This document shows positions 1 to 13,700 of a DNA stretch of 64,000 bases, piece by piece (positions within the stretch are counted from its first letter, which is position 1; the number at the start of each line of letters is the position of its first letter). The stretch is from Symbiodinium natans (lineage: Eukaryota > Sar > Dinophyceae > Suessiales > Symbiodiniaceae), in assembly GCA_905221605.1 (NCBI GenBank), contig CAJNDS010000605.1, forward strand, positions 1 through 64,000, given 5' to 3'. The notes beneath the pieces are model-generated. The model was not told the DNA's origin, ran no database searches, and saw nothing but the letters and a program-made list of their open reading frames with translations. The position numbers and the translations under genes are program-made.

Positions 1-7
1 ACGAAGT

Positions 8-1672
8 ATGGGCAGATACTTGGGATGCTTGCACACGGCTAGCGCGATACCTTTTCGGTCGCCGTTTGAGCCGAGACACGAGTGGACGAAGATCATCGAG
101 CCCAAGAAGGAACCGCCTAATTTCGTGGGGAAGGCCGAGGCGAAGGAAGATAGTCCAGATGAGATCAGGATCCTTCGATATGATGTTACCGATTTCATGA
201 AGCAGTGTGTGGATAGATATCAAGAGTTGTGCTCGGCGGCATATCCTAAGCCACTGGATAAAGCTAAGACCCCATATCTCGACGAGAGCCGCCCAGAGTT
301 CGACGAGAACCCAGTAGACGACAAGGTGAACGAAATTATGGGGATAGCCAAGTACGAGCTGCCGGATGAGGGGCCGGGAGTGTTGAAAGAGCACGCCCCT
401 GCGGTACTCATGAAGATCTTGTATGGGGCCAGAGTCGGAAGGTATGACCTTCTGCGACCAGTACAGGTTCTGGCGTCGAGGCTGACGACCTGGACACATC
501 TCTGTGACAAGAGAATGCATAGGCTGATCTCATACATCAACGAGACGACCACAACGAGCCTCTACGGATGGGTCGGGGATAGGATAGGAGACATCCGTCT
601 TGTACTATACTGCGACGCCGATCTTGCCAGCGACAAGAACGACCATAGATCTACGTCGGGGGTATATCTTTGTCTTCAAGGACCGCACACTTTCGTTCCT
701 ATAGCTGCTTACTGTAAGAAGCAAACGTCGTGCTCCAAAAGTACCCCTGAAGCTGAGATAGTAGCCCTGCACGATGGCATCACAAAACAGGGAATACCGG
801 GGTTGGCACTATGGGAGATGATGAAGGAGAGTATAGAACCCTTGATAGTGGCAGAAGACAATGAGGCGGCTGTTAGAGTGATTGTCTCGGGCAAGAATCC
901 GAACATGAGGTACCTGTCTAGAACACAACGAATAGACATAGCTAGGCTGAACCAGTTCTACGAGGCAGTCATGTTCACGTTTGTCAATTGTCCTACTGAG
1001 TATCAGGCTGCCAACATGATGACCAAGGCCATCAATGAAGCACGAGAGTGGTTAAGGGATATGTACACTACCGCACATTTCGGTGAAGAGGAGTTCGGGA
1101 ACGCAACGGGAACCATCTTAGCTATGCCCGCGTGCCGGGGGGTATCCCAAACTCAGCTCGAGTATGACATCAGGGATAACGTCGGGATAGCAAAGTCCAT
1201 AGTGGGAGGATGGATAATTTGGGAAATGGTGTGGGATATCAAACACTCGCCAATTCTGGAGGTCGATGAGGCGATCGTCGGTGAGTGCGACGGGATAGTT
1301 GTGATAGCACCGAAGCGAGTTGACTCGCCTTCTCGACTAGCCCGCGGAGCAGAGCTTAAGCTGGGAAGAAAGGACCAAAGTGCGGCTGATAGCCTAGCTT
1401 TACTAGTCGATAGAGTGATCGCTGCGGGCATCGGGATTGTTCTGATCAATCGCAGTGATGCCGCCATATCCGAGGGAATAGCGAGAATTCTTGCTGCACG
1501 TGGAAAACTGGCTCGAATGCGGGGAAAGACGCAGATAGGAGAGCTTCATGACAAAGGAGAGGACGTACAATGCACCATATACATTAATGAAGAATCAAAG
1601 GCTCGGATAGAAAGTAGCGATATGGTGAATATTGAAGCACTTTGTAATGCTCTTCAACGACGTCTTGACTAG
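8..1672 (+). CDS. Ty1/copia polyprotein, C-terminal part (RT end and RNase H), 5' partial
   Basis: This is the end of a copia-type retrotransposon polyprotein; RNase H removes RNA from the RNA/DNA hybrid during reverse transcription. The opening GRYLGC resembles the connection after the reverse transcriptase thumb, and the frame has no stop before the window edge, so the true start lies upstream. RNase H signatures are in order: CDAD with D203 and D205, STSGVYL, SKSTPEAEIVA with E248 and E250, EDNEAA with D284, and RTQRIDIA with D310. The acidic catalytic residues are present and the frame is unbroken, so the domain may be functional. Residues from about 345 to 554 go beyond a normal RNase H end and match nothing I recognise. 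Integrase and protease must lie outside the window. GATAG words run through the gene. Confidence 0.85.
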   Translation: MGRYLGCLHTASAIPFRSPFEPRHEWTKIIEPKKEPPNFVGKAEAKEDSPDEIRILRYDVTDFMKQCVDRYQELCSAAYPKPLDKAKTPYLDESRPEFDENPVDDKVNEIMGIAKYELPDEGPGVLKEHAPAVLMKILYGARVGRYDLLRPVQVLASRLTTWTHLCDKRMHRLISYINETTTTSLYGWVGDRIGDIRLVLYCDADLASDKNDHRSTSGVYLCLQGPHTFVPIAAYCKKQTSCSKSTPEAEIVALHDGITKQGIPGLALWEMMKESIEPLIVAEDNEAAVRVIVSGKNPNMRYLSRTQRIDIARLNQFYEAVMFTFVNCPTEYQAANMMTKAINEAREWLRDMYTTAHFGEEEFGNATGTILAMPACRGVSQTQLEYDIRDNVGIAKSIVGGWIIWEMVWDIKHSPILEVDEAIVGECDGIVVIAPKRVDSPSRLARGAELKLGRKDQSAADSLALLVDRVIAAGIGIVLINRSDAAISEGIARILAARGKLARMRGKTQIGELHDKGEDVQCTIYINEESKARIESSDMVNIEALCNALQRRLD

Positions 1673-1781
1673 AGCGACTTTTGTGTGACCTCGAGTTGTA
1701 TGCGAGTGTAAGGAAGAGGACGGATCTAACGACTTGCATAGCGTGAAGCCATGGGAGAGATGTTCGGATCGGTATCGCTGA

Positions 1782-4700
1782 GTGAACGGGATAGAGATAT
1801 CGGACGTCGGAAGCAACGAAGATCCTGGGACCGCTTCGTCTTCAAGGACAGTAGGGGTACGATGGCAACGTCCGGAGCGCCAGGCCAGGGATGCAGGAGA
1901 GAGGGAGCGATGTGATCGAGCACAAGCTATGATAGACTTCCTGGAGAAAGTGTTTTCCGACGCGGATAGATACCTCAAGGCCGAGACGGAGGATGGAGTG
2001 CCAGGGGTGACGACGTACTCGTATCTGCCAGTCGGAGCCAAGGAACGAGAACAGGCTAGAATACACTGGATGTTGGAGGGAAATCTAGAGATGCAGGAGG
2101 TATGGGCTAGACGAGCTATCCCCAGTCATTTCAAGGACGATGCGGACTTCAAGAAATGGATGAGCAGTGGGATAGCTGGTGTGAGAGCGGAAGAGGCCCA
2201 GGCCAAGACGGCGAAGAAAGGAGGTAAACGACCGGCCGTGGGCTACGATGTGGATAGAATGCGAGTGCACAAGATTATGTATCTCTGGGAGGTACTACGG
2301 TGTACAAGGCGGAATCCTGAAGCGTGGATAAGGGAGAAGATCCCTCTGATAGCTGCGACTGTGACGGATGCCACGGACTACCTGGAGAGGGTGATAGCGA
2401 ACTGGGATAGGCCGAGGTCGCATGGAGGGGCGACGAAGCCGCCACCTCAGGCGAGTCCCGATTCCGGGAACCTGTCGAGGGAAAAGCTGAACGACTTGAT
2501 AGGAGTGCGATTGGCCAGAGGGATAGACGTGCCGGGATGTGCCATGCCCACAGCGGGCACAGGAGGAGACGTTGATACGCCATGGGCCCCTAAGTTCATC
2601 GGCGCGACTGATGAAACAGAGAAGTCCTTTCAGAGGGGAAGATCGTATGAGAGGATGATAGCTGGTGTGGCACCGATAGCCATCTCCGTGGGAGGTGTAT
2701 ATGACGTCACGAACGGAAGCAAGGACCCATTCAGGGCTAGCTGGGGAGGGATCAGCAGAAAGACCCTAGATTGGGCGGAGATCCACATGGACGACACAGA
2801 GAAGAGCCCGTTCGATGATGCGATCAAAGGCATGATGACATGGTTGGCCGTGCGACCATTGAAGTATGCAATTCCACCGTCTCAGGTTGCGGAGCGGATA
2901 GCGGTCAGCCATAAGTCGAGCGAGGAGAAGCTGAAGATATGGACGGAGGCGCAGCCCAAGATCAAGGTGATAGGCATGGCAGACGAGATTATGGGGGCCT
3001 ACGAAAGCCAATACTTGAAGAGAGGAAGAGACGTGATGGAGGAATTCCGGAGAAGCGAGGGGGGAGAAAAAGGATACGGAGTTATGGCGAATGCAGCAAA
3101 TGGACAGATGAAGGAGTATCTGGATACACTGTCATGGCAGATAGGGGGACCGACGTCAGTTCTACACCTGTTGCACTGGTCCCTGGCCGAAGAAGTGATC
3201 ACATTTCCGGAGGTCCAGGCAGACGGGGGGATTAAGGATGTGAAAGAACATTTCACGGATTCGCGATGTATGTGGGTACCCACGAAGGCCGAGTACGCCG
3301 GAGCAGAGAAGCTGAATCAGGAGATGTCGGTCGGGAATGAGGAGTTCAATGTGCCCGGGTGGATTTTCCACGGAACGTCTCTAGAGGCGTTGTGGTCGAT
3401 GATAGCATCTGGTGGGATAGATCGAAGCCATCCGCTGGTCACGTGGACGACCGGCGCTCCCAGTGTGAACGACTCTGCGGGATGCTGGTTTGGACGAAGC
3501 ATCTGTGGTACAGCATCATACTCTACATGGCATTCGTTAGGGAACGGATGGATAGTAAGAGTACTGGCCGGCTTCAGAAGGATAGGCAAGAATGTCAAAA
3601 TGGATGTGGGGACAAGGAGATCGTCGGTGCCTGACGGGCAGATCCGAATGGATGTGGATAGAGTGGAGATAGACGGGGTACTGTTCTGCTTTATGAGGGC
3701 CACGAAGATCGTCGGGCATGCACTCATCTGTAGGCCGAAGCACCCGGGTTTAGGAGCGAATAGCCATCTCATGAGTGAGATGTCGGCGCTGATGGAGAAG
3801 CACCCGCAAGGGGTTGAGCGGCTGTATTGGCGATATCACCTGGAAAAGCGCGCAATTATAGGCCCGGCCCGAGGACCTCTTCCTGAGCGCCCTGTGGATT
3901 GGAAGATGGAACACGAGTTCCTGCATCGGGAAGGTGACGAAAATGTCACAAAGGTCGTCGAACAGCCAACTGGCTCAAGAAGTGGTTTGATAGAGCTCAT
4001 GAGGGGATGGATAGCGGAGTTGCCTAGCGGTGGGGGCGTGTCTGGGCCTGATCGAGACAAGGACTACTACCCGGTGGATAGTGAATGGGCCAATGTGATA
4101 CGTTTGTTGGAGTATGTGGGGATAGAGGCCCCAATGGCCACGGGACACGATAGCGCTGTCGTAAAGATGCCGTGGAGGAGTTTTGTGGGGCCAGCCATTT
4201 ACAGACGGTGTGTGGAGAGCAGCGGGATAGAGGAGAAAGTCATGGAGAACGCGAATAAGGCCACGCACCACATGGGCAAGGTTTTGGAAATGGCGGACGT
4301 GGGAAGCATAGTGTTGGGGATAGAAAAGGCACCCAGGAAATATGGGTGGAACAGACCGGAGGACGTCGACCAGAGCTGGGCGTTCGAGGCTCAGGCCTGG
4401 GCGGCTATCATTGGCATAGGAATGGGCGGAGTTGGAGGGAGATTGATGGAGCCAGCGCTTTCGAGCGAGCTTGAGTCCGCGGTGGAGACCTACGAGTGGA
4501 TGTTTGACATAGCTACTGCATTCCATGAGCGCAAGGCGGCTGAGCTGGTGACATGGTGGGCGGAGGGAATGAAGCCGCCACTTCAGCTCCGATGTAGTGC
4601 GGATCAGAAGACCTACGTACACATCATCATACCTGAGGGAATAGAGGGCGTCTCGAATAAGAAGAATCCGGCGTCACCAGGGGAAGTCCGAGAGTGGATA

Positions 4701-7700
4701 GCAATGCTATTGAAGGCGCACGGAGACTATGGAAAGGCCGCGGAGAGTATGTCGTTCATTACACACAAATTGACAGGAACGCAGGAGATGACCTACCAGG
4801 GTGCGTACAAGAAGGTTCAGGAAGTGTGCAAGGAATGCGTCTCGAAGGGCATGGGAGGGAATCAAGTGACGAACATTGTTGTGGTATTGGCCCCGGCTGG
4901 AATGGCAGCAGGGAATGCTCGCCGAGCAATAGACGAGGTTAGACGGTTCGAGGCTACGGACGATGACACTAAGACCAAGGTGGCGAGGGAGACGAGGGAG
5001 ACGATCAGGAAAGCCAATGCCAATGTGCTCTGGGTAGGGCCCGGAAATTTCGAAGAGAATGGATTCCCCACTAACTACAGAGTCAGGGAGGAGGCTAAGG
5101 AGCTGATAAGGGCTGGAGAAGCCATGGATAAACTGATGAAGAAGTCTGGAATCATCACTCTGCCTTGGAACGTTATGCGTACGGCGTTTCCTCGAATAGG
5201 GGTGGACGCGGGAAAGTTGTACATCAGTGCCGGGCGAACGTTCGGCTTCTGGGCGCAGATCCTGTTCATCTCGATGTTTGGAATGATGTGGCCGACCCCG
5301 CGAGACATGGAGTTATGTGATAGGGAAACTTCAGCTATTAGGGAGGTGATCAGCGAGGAGGGCAGGGATAGCATTGGAGAGGTTGGAGTCTGGCTCAGAC
5401 GCTGGATAGAAGTGGCGAAGGCAGACCGGTCACTGAAGACGAAAGTGATTGTGCCAGAGACAAAGATCACGGGAGCCACGGAGAGCCTTAGGACATCGGA
5501 TAGACAAGGGGTGTATACGGAGATGGCTGCCAGGATAGACGAGTCGGTGTGGAAGACAATGTGTGGTAAGTCCGAAGCTCACTGTGTGTCAGCCGGAGAT
5601 AGGGGTTCTTGGCACCGGATGAAAGTGATCATTTACACGGCGGCCGGCTTCCACATGAAGGACCCCGAGTATCAAGCTCTAAGGGCTATGGCGGCTATCG
5701 GGCAGCTGAAGGCGATGGCAGATGACGCAGAGATGATGGAAGACGATGCAGAGTCGGATGGAGAAATGGATGATGCTATGGGTGAGGATAGACCGGAGAA
5801 CCAATCTGCTCGAGAGGGAGACGCATCAATAACTGAGGGGTTCAAGGAAGGCAGTGACGAGGGTTTCGCCACCGTGAGGAGTCGGTCAGAGCAAAAGAAG
5901 GCGAAGAAAGAAAACCGGGAGGCGAAGAAGAGGAAGGAGCTGCTCGAGAGTGCTCAGGAGCTCGCGAACCAACGACAAGAGAAGCAAGCAAGAGACGAGA
6001 AGAGAAAAAGTGCCGGGGAAAAGGCGGGAGATGGCAGAGATGGCGGAGCACTTAGGGGAACCGCTGGGATAGGAGATCAAGGGGATAGACCGCCGGCTCC
6101 ACCGGTGCCAACACGAGGCGATACCAAGGGGGCGGTTATGCAGGCTCCCAGATGGAAGGGTGGTGCTGGGACGGGTAGCAACATCAAGACCCTGAGCGAC
6201 CTCAAGTCCGAGCAGGAATATTCGGATAGAGAGACGCAGCAGGAAACGAGAAGCGGAGACAGTGGCGAAGGACCGATGGTGATAGGATCTGGAGGCACGG
6301 TGGGAGTAGTTGCCGACGGGACAGAACTGGATCGAGTGGAATGCGTGGGTACTGGAGAGAGCGGGGGGATATTGAGATTGAGGATGGAAGAAGAGGGATC
6401 GCCTGTGATAGAGGCCCCATGGTCGAGGAATACGAGGGCAGGACAGGTGCTGGGGGAGGGGCATTTGATAGAAATGCAGCACTGGATTCGCTGTTATGGA
6501 GCCCCACCGATGGCATGGACAACGATAGTGGTACAGGTGATACGCAGGATGATTAGAGCGACGTGCCCGAGGGAGGTTACCGATGAGATCACACCCAAAG
6601 AAGTGTACGACATTGTGAAGGCGGGAATATATGACTCACAGGTGCTGTCGGGGACGAGGCCTGGCGCCGAACCGTCATACACCGGGATAGCTTTGGGAAC
6701 TTTGATGAGAAGCAGGATATTGAACGTTGAGAGCAACATCGGAGGCATGAGGAAGTGGGTAGAGCAATTCTATCGTGTGTGGATGGGCATGAATGGAATA
6801 TTGGGGACCGTGCCAGAGTTGAGAGCTGACGGAGGCAGACTAGGCCGGCCTGGACACAAGCCTACATCGATTTCACCGCCGCCGAGTGAGCCTAGAGTGA
6901 AGCCTACATCCAACGACGCGGATGAGATAGAGGTGGAGATGCGGTGGATTATATACAACGTAATGATAGAACCAGAGACGCTTTCCCTAGGTTATGAAGA
7001 GCTCGAGATGCTATGGGAGACGAAGTTGTTCGAGGTTGTCCAGAGGGCCGGGGAGCATTTGATAGATCGCGTGATGACGAGGATAGAAGCCGGTACCGGG
7101 GGGTACCCGGACAGCATGGACGTTGCGGACATGGTGGAGGAGGTGACAAAGCAAGGATTTGGATCCGAGACGGGGGGCACTACTCACCTGAATAAAATCG
7201 AGTTTTCGAATTATGTGGTGAGAATATGGCTGGCCAAATTCGTCAGGACGATGATTCTTGAAGACATGAAGTTCCCGAGGGAATGGGCCAACACCATGGC
7301 ATGGTGGATAGCGCAGAACATGATGCTGGTTAAGCCTGAGACTGATATTGTGGAGATGATAGGGAACGACAGCACGCTGTTCGAGGAGATCATCAGTTCG
7401 ATGAGAAGGATAGAGAGCATGGGCCAAGGCTATCCGGCAGACTATTATCGGTGGATAGAAGAAATCAAGGAGGATGCGCTCAAGGAGGCACTCAAGGGCA
7501 GGAGGAGCGCAACAGGGATAAGACCTGAACCGCTCGACTCGGTGGCCGAGGCTGAAGAGCACGGGGTGAACGCGAGGGAAGCAAAGGACGCCACAATGCA
7601 GATAGATGCGGGAGGAGAGATGAACAAGCCCGAGAGTCCGGAGATGGATAGCAAGATGGAGGGCGTGGAAGCTCATGAGGCGATGGAGCCCGATAGTGAG

Positions 7701-10700
7701 AACGAGAGAGGTCAAGGGTTCTCGGAGTTGTTTGGACACGGAGTTGATACGATAGCTGACAGGGAAGAGGATAGTCATGTAGCACGACAGAACCCGGAGA
7801 TTTATAGGCGAGTCGTGGAGGATGTATGGAACCAGAAGCACAACTTCCCATTCCCGTGGTTGGACGAAGCGAGGGCGGAGAGGGACGAGCTCGTGAAAAA
7901 GATGACGGACGCGGTGCATGAGCGGGTCACCCGGGAGAACCCGGTAGAGGAGAGCAACACGAGAGGGTCGGGAATACATAGCTTCAGCGAGCCGGTCGAG
8001 TGGCTTAGAAGGATATGCTGGGGATACCATTGTCATGCGTGCTTTGCTTGGTGGTTGGGATATACGGGGGTAGATAGCAATGGCGAAGCATTTCCGTGTG
8101 AAGGTGCTGTGTGCCCGGTCTGCGAGAAGGAGCTGGGACAAGTGGGAAAGTATAGTACCTTGGTAAAGGGCAGGCCACCATCGGTGGTGTTGGCGGCGAT
8201 CGTGCAGAATTCATATCTACCTGAATACGATCCAAGGAGGATAGTTGCACGGCTGACCGAGAGACTAGCAGCGGAGGGGATGCCATGGGAAGAGATAGAC
8301 CTTTTCGAGCCACACGAGCTCATGGTCGCCGCAGGAATAGTGGTCGTGGACAAACCGGAGGCGAAACTGGACTTCATGGATGTTATTATGACGTTGGGAA
8401 AGATCGCCACTGACGAAAGCGGAGTTCTTCCGGAATGGAATCTGGATAGATGTCTAGAAAGACCACAGGCACCTGAGCTGATGGAGGATAGCGTGGAACC
8501 CGATGCTAGGAGAAGATTGAGAATGGCAGCCGCGAGTTTGAGGGAGTCACCAAATTGGCGTGAGGAGATTCAAGCGATTGCCAGAGATTACAGGGTTGAG
8601 GGAATGGGTTTCTGGAGAGCGAACCCTGACGTGAGGAGGGAACAGTGGAGGAGGGCTACGGAAATAGCGATAGAACGCAGAGCGAGCAATCTGGGGCCGA
8701 TGGAACTGGATAGAGAACTTCGAGCACAAAGGGTAAGGGAGGTTACGCAGCGCCTGGGCCCTGAGGTGAGCGACCGGCTGTTGATAAGGGGAGTGAATTT
8801 CTCCATTTTCAACTTGGAGGACTTGATGTACAAGGTGCTGAAGGATGTTACGATAGAAGACCTGATGGCAGGTTTGAACAGCGCCGGAGCTGGGACGGTA
8901 GCGGCAGAAATCAAGAAAAGGATAGAACAGCACCAAGGAAGGCGGCCGGAATTCGCGAACATCATGAATATGAAGCTGGGGGAGATGGTCCGGAAACAGT
9001 ATCAAGAACAGCTTGAGTTGAAATACCGGCCGGAGGACATCCAGAGGTGGAAACCGGATAGGAGGAGAGAAGAAATCAAGAAGCTTCCACTTTGGGCACG
9101 ATGTACCATGCAAAGGATCCTCCTAGGAGGGATCAGGGACAAGGGCGCGAACCCATCAAGGATAGAACGGCGACTGTACGCATATCTACAGCTGATAGAT
9201 TTCACCCTTGCCGAAGAATGTAACGAGCCGGAGGACGAAGAGGCAGGGGGTGTAAAGAAGAGGGGCAGAAACTGGCAGGAGGTGATCAAGCCGGAGGAGA
9301 TGAAGGAGAAAATCATGATTCCTCATTACAAGATGAACTATCGGATAGCCAGGCGTAGATCAACATGGGAGGCTGTAGTCGAGGCGGCCGAGGCGGGACA
9401 GAGTTGGATGATACACTCGGCGGATGGAGCTGTGATTAGAAACACATCATGGGTGACGTGGACGCGGGACGAAGGTGAAGGAATAGGCGCGACCGTGTTT
9501 AACCCCATTGATTATCTCACACAGACCAAGAAGGCGGCCATCAGGGCTATGGTAGAAAGGGACATGGCTGAGGGAGATTACCATCCGAACCTGTATACTG
9601 AGGAGGCGGCACGAGGGAGAACGCAGTACTTTCCAGCCCACGAGCTCGTGAACGCACTCATGGTGGATTCGCTGAGAGTGACACTTACGGATAGAGCGTC
9701 GAAGTTATGTGCGTCGGCGATATTCAAGAACTGGGTGCCGCAGTTCGAACGGAGGGATAGGTTGATGGCTGAGCTGCACGCAGTGCAGGTACTGTTGGAC
9801 GGAGTTGTGCGTAGTGCCAATCAGATGCCCATGGTCCACCCACATATGATGTACGGATTAGCAACGCTAACGAAGTTGAGGGATTTCTATGCGGCCATGA
9901 GAGAGGCGGCGGAATTCTACGGACTTGGCTCGCGACCTCTGGGGACAATAGTTGCTGATGCATCAATGAAGGAGCCGATGCACCCTCTGGAAAGGCCAGA
10001 AATGATGGCGACGAATGTCAGGGATGTAATGAGATCGATGGCGTCTGCTCTGATCCTCACAGAGATGCCCGAAATGTGGGAGGGACTGACACTGGCGGAA
10101 TATAGAAATAGACAAGAGAGGGCGGCTGTGGAGATGGATGAACAGGATAGACGAATGGGATGGGATAGAATGCGAGAAAGAGCGATGACGGGGCATGAGA
10201 GGAAGTACAACACCGCCGTCATACGACAGGATCCAGACGACTCCAAGGCCGTGATGCTGAACATGTCATTGGTGGCGGCGAACCCGATTACTGCTCATCG
10301 TGCTCCGACCGCAAACATCAGATCCGATAGAGTGGAACATGGCAGAGACGTGCCAGGCGAGTTGAGGGCCGATAGGTTTCTGACCGGCGACATTGAGGCG
10401 GAGCCCACCCACAGGCCTTTCATGATACAGGCCGATAGAATGAGAGCATCGATGGAGAGTGTGGTGACGAAAATCATAGACGGAACGCTGATCAGCACAC
10501 AAAAGGGAAAGGAGAACATGACCGACAGAGAGAGGCTCCAGGAAGCGGAGGACAGGATCAAACAACTGAAGTTTAGACTGACGAACGTTGCGGTAAGACT
10601 GGTCATGATGGGATTGATAGACGAGGACGAGGATGACCCGCTGTGCGAGGAGTTTGACGAAGACTACGAGCGGAGGAAATACTACTCAGATGAAGAGTGG

Positions 10701-13700
10701 AAGAATATCAAGGAGGCAGAAGTACAGCTGGGCGAAAGGGATATCCTAGTAATGAGGAGGAGAGATCTGCGAGGTATGCCGAGGGAGGAGGTGGTCGCCA
10801 GGATGATAGCAAAACTGGCCGACAAGGTGTCTGAGGTTGAGAAGTGCAAATGGGTGATAGGCCGAATGGCAGAGGAGAGAATGGACAAAGCAGGGATAGC
10901 GGCAGAGGTGCGGGCGCGGGCGATAGAAGACAAAGCAAAGATAGAGGACCTCAGCAGGCAGCTCGAAGATATGAAGGTTGAGCCCCGAGGGGGTGGACGG
11001 ACCAATGTTGGACACAAGGGAATAGAAAGTATGCACGCTGAGAATGAATATCACAAGCTGAAGGAGGAGCTCGCTGTAGCCGTTCATGAGCGTGATCGAC
11101 TAGCACGAAGGGTCGGAGAGCTCGAGACGGCGGCGGAGAACAACGCGAAGCTAGTCGCAGAAGTCGAGGTACATTTGAGGGAAAGGAGAGAGGAACTGAG
11201 GAGAATCGGAGCCATCAACGAGATGAGAGACGAATTCAGGGCGCTCCGGGATAGAATGGAGAAGACAGCGCTGAGCGGAAGTGGAGCCACCAGTAGTGAA
11301 GGCACGAGCGAAGAGAGCAAGATTGCCGGTGATAGAAGAGTGAAAGAGTTGGAGTCCGAGCTGGAGGAGCTAAAGAAGGAATACAAGGCCACAAAGCAGG
11401 CTGGGCAAGAGCAGGGACAAGAGTTCTCGGAGTTAAAGAAGACGCTCCAGGAAACTGCCAAACTCAGGGATGACGAAGAGAAAGAGAGAGAAACAATGCG
11501 GAAGCAGGCCGAGGAGAACCTCAAGAAGTACCAGGACAAGGAGAGTGAGCTTAGGGATAGCCTGCAAAAGATAGAGGAGAGAGAGGCCGCGCTGAAGGAT
11601 GCGAGGGACAAGTTGGAACAGGCCGAAGAGCGCCTCAGAGGTTACCAAACCATGGACGACGAGCTTAAGGAGAGCCGACGTCGTGCGCAGGAAAGCGAAG
11701 CGGCTATGAAGAAAGCGATGGATAGAATTAGGCAGCTTGAGGATCAGCTCCCGAAAACCGAGAAGGAGAAGGACACCGAAGACAAGGGAGCGGAGAAGGA
11801 TAGCCAGAAAGGAGCGACAACGCCGGACGTGAAGACAGATCCGGATCCGACCAAGGATAGTCAGGAGCCCGACAAGATGGATGACGAGCATGCTGCAGCT
11901 GATGATAGTATGAACACCGTCGACCCGAAGACTAGTGCCGGAACGACGAACTATGAGAGTGCGGTTCCCGAGAGCGCGAGGAATTTTGGAGGTCCGATAG
12001 AGCAGTATTCGTTGGGAGGCCGTGCGGCCATGGTGGAGCTTGACAACCCGGTTAAGGGCGCCCGAATATACAAGGTGAAAGAAAACTTTGAGGTGGGCCG
12101 TGACACCAGCAGTACGGAGGAGCGGGGATACGGAATGGCAGCGTCGAAGAGTTTAAAAGGAATTATGGACTCGGCCGGAATCAAACGAGAACAAGTCGAG
12201 AAGATCAAGGGTGACGAGGAGGCAGAGTGGAGATTCCAAGAGGACCTGATAAGGAGAGCCAAAGCAGACAAGAGGGACATCGAGGACAAACCCGGAATGA
12301 GCCGAATGAGTAGGAGTTTCCGAGAGATACAACGAAGGAATGCGGCAGTAATGGGGGAAATCAACAAGAAGGTCATGTTGCAGACGTCTAACACCGTGAA
12401 GGGGGATCCCGCTCATGGAAGGTGGGAGCTGACGTTGATTCCTACGGGCAATCGCGATGCAGACGGAAACGAGATGATGAGGAATAGTGACGAGGAGGTG
12501 GTGCTATTGCCGATAGTGGAGCAGACAACAAGGGTGGAGAATCTAGAGAAGTACAAGATGGTACTTGAAAGGATAGTCTCGCAGCTCGCAGATGAGACAA
12601 GGATGGTTATGGGGATAGAAAAGGGAAAGCCAGAGGAGCTAGTTACGGCGACGGGAGTATCTAATGACTCGGTAACGACATGGACAGGTGCCACGCTGAA
12701 TGAGCTAGGAATCAAAGGAGAAGTGACCGAGATAGAAAAGCCGTACCCTGCAAATGTGTACATTGAGATGGCAAGAATAGTGGCGGAATTGGCAGCGTGG
12801 GGAGGAGATGCGTACCCGGTACAAAGGGGCGACAGGAGGAATATGAGAAGAAGCACGCAGGAGGCGATGCTAGATGGATCAGCGATCGATAGAGGAAACG
12901 GGATAGAGTATGCGCTGTGGGCGGAACAACACCACGGAGGAGGGATAGCCTGGTCTAGGATCAGAAAAGAAGTCGACGAGAGATCTTTGTATAGGCTCAG
13001 GAGAGGCGACGAGTGCAGAATCGCTTACTTGTCACAGTTTTACGGGATAGAAATCACCAGCAAAATATATAGATGCCCGAAGACCAAGGAGCTGAAGGTG
13101 GGCATCCCATTGGCGGTGAGACCCACGAGTGGAATGAGGATGCCGAGGAACGTGGCGATGCTGAAGAGTTGGGCTGGAGACAGAGTGGAGGGACAGAAAG
13201 AAGAGCGGGAATCTCTGTGGTTCAGGCTGCACCCGGCTGATCTTCCATGCACCGGATACATGGTGGTGGGTGACGCGCAGTGGCAAGAATACGCGAAGGA
13301 CGGGATAGTTTGGCCAGAGGCAGGGCATAGCGGAGTGATAGTGGAAGGATGGCATCGGGACGACATGAGGAATCCTTTGCGAGGGTCGCAGATGACGCTC
13401 AAGGCACACTGGACGAAGTACTCTGTTGAGCCATCGGACGTGAGCAGCATACATGGGCTAGAATTTCCACAAGGAGGGATGCCAGAATGGCTATACGACT
13501 CGCTTAGATTGGCGGCTGTGCGAGGTAGGAGAATCGGAATAGCGATAGACATGAGGATGTTCACACTAATCGGAGGCGACGTGGTGGTAACAAGAAGTGG
13601 GCGCTTCATGCTCCTCGGGCCCGTACCAATGGCATGTTGGAAAGCAGTTTGGTTCGAGGACACATACACGGCTCTGTACATGCGTGATTGCGAGCTGGAC

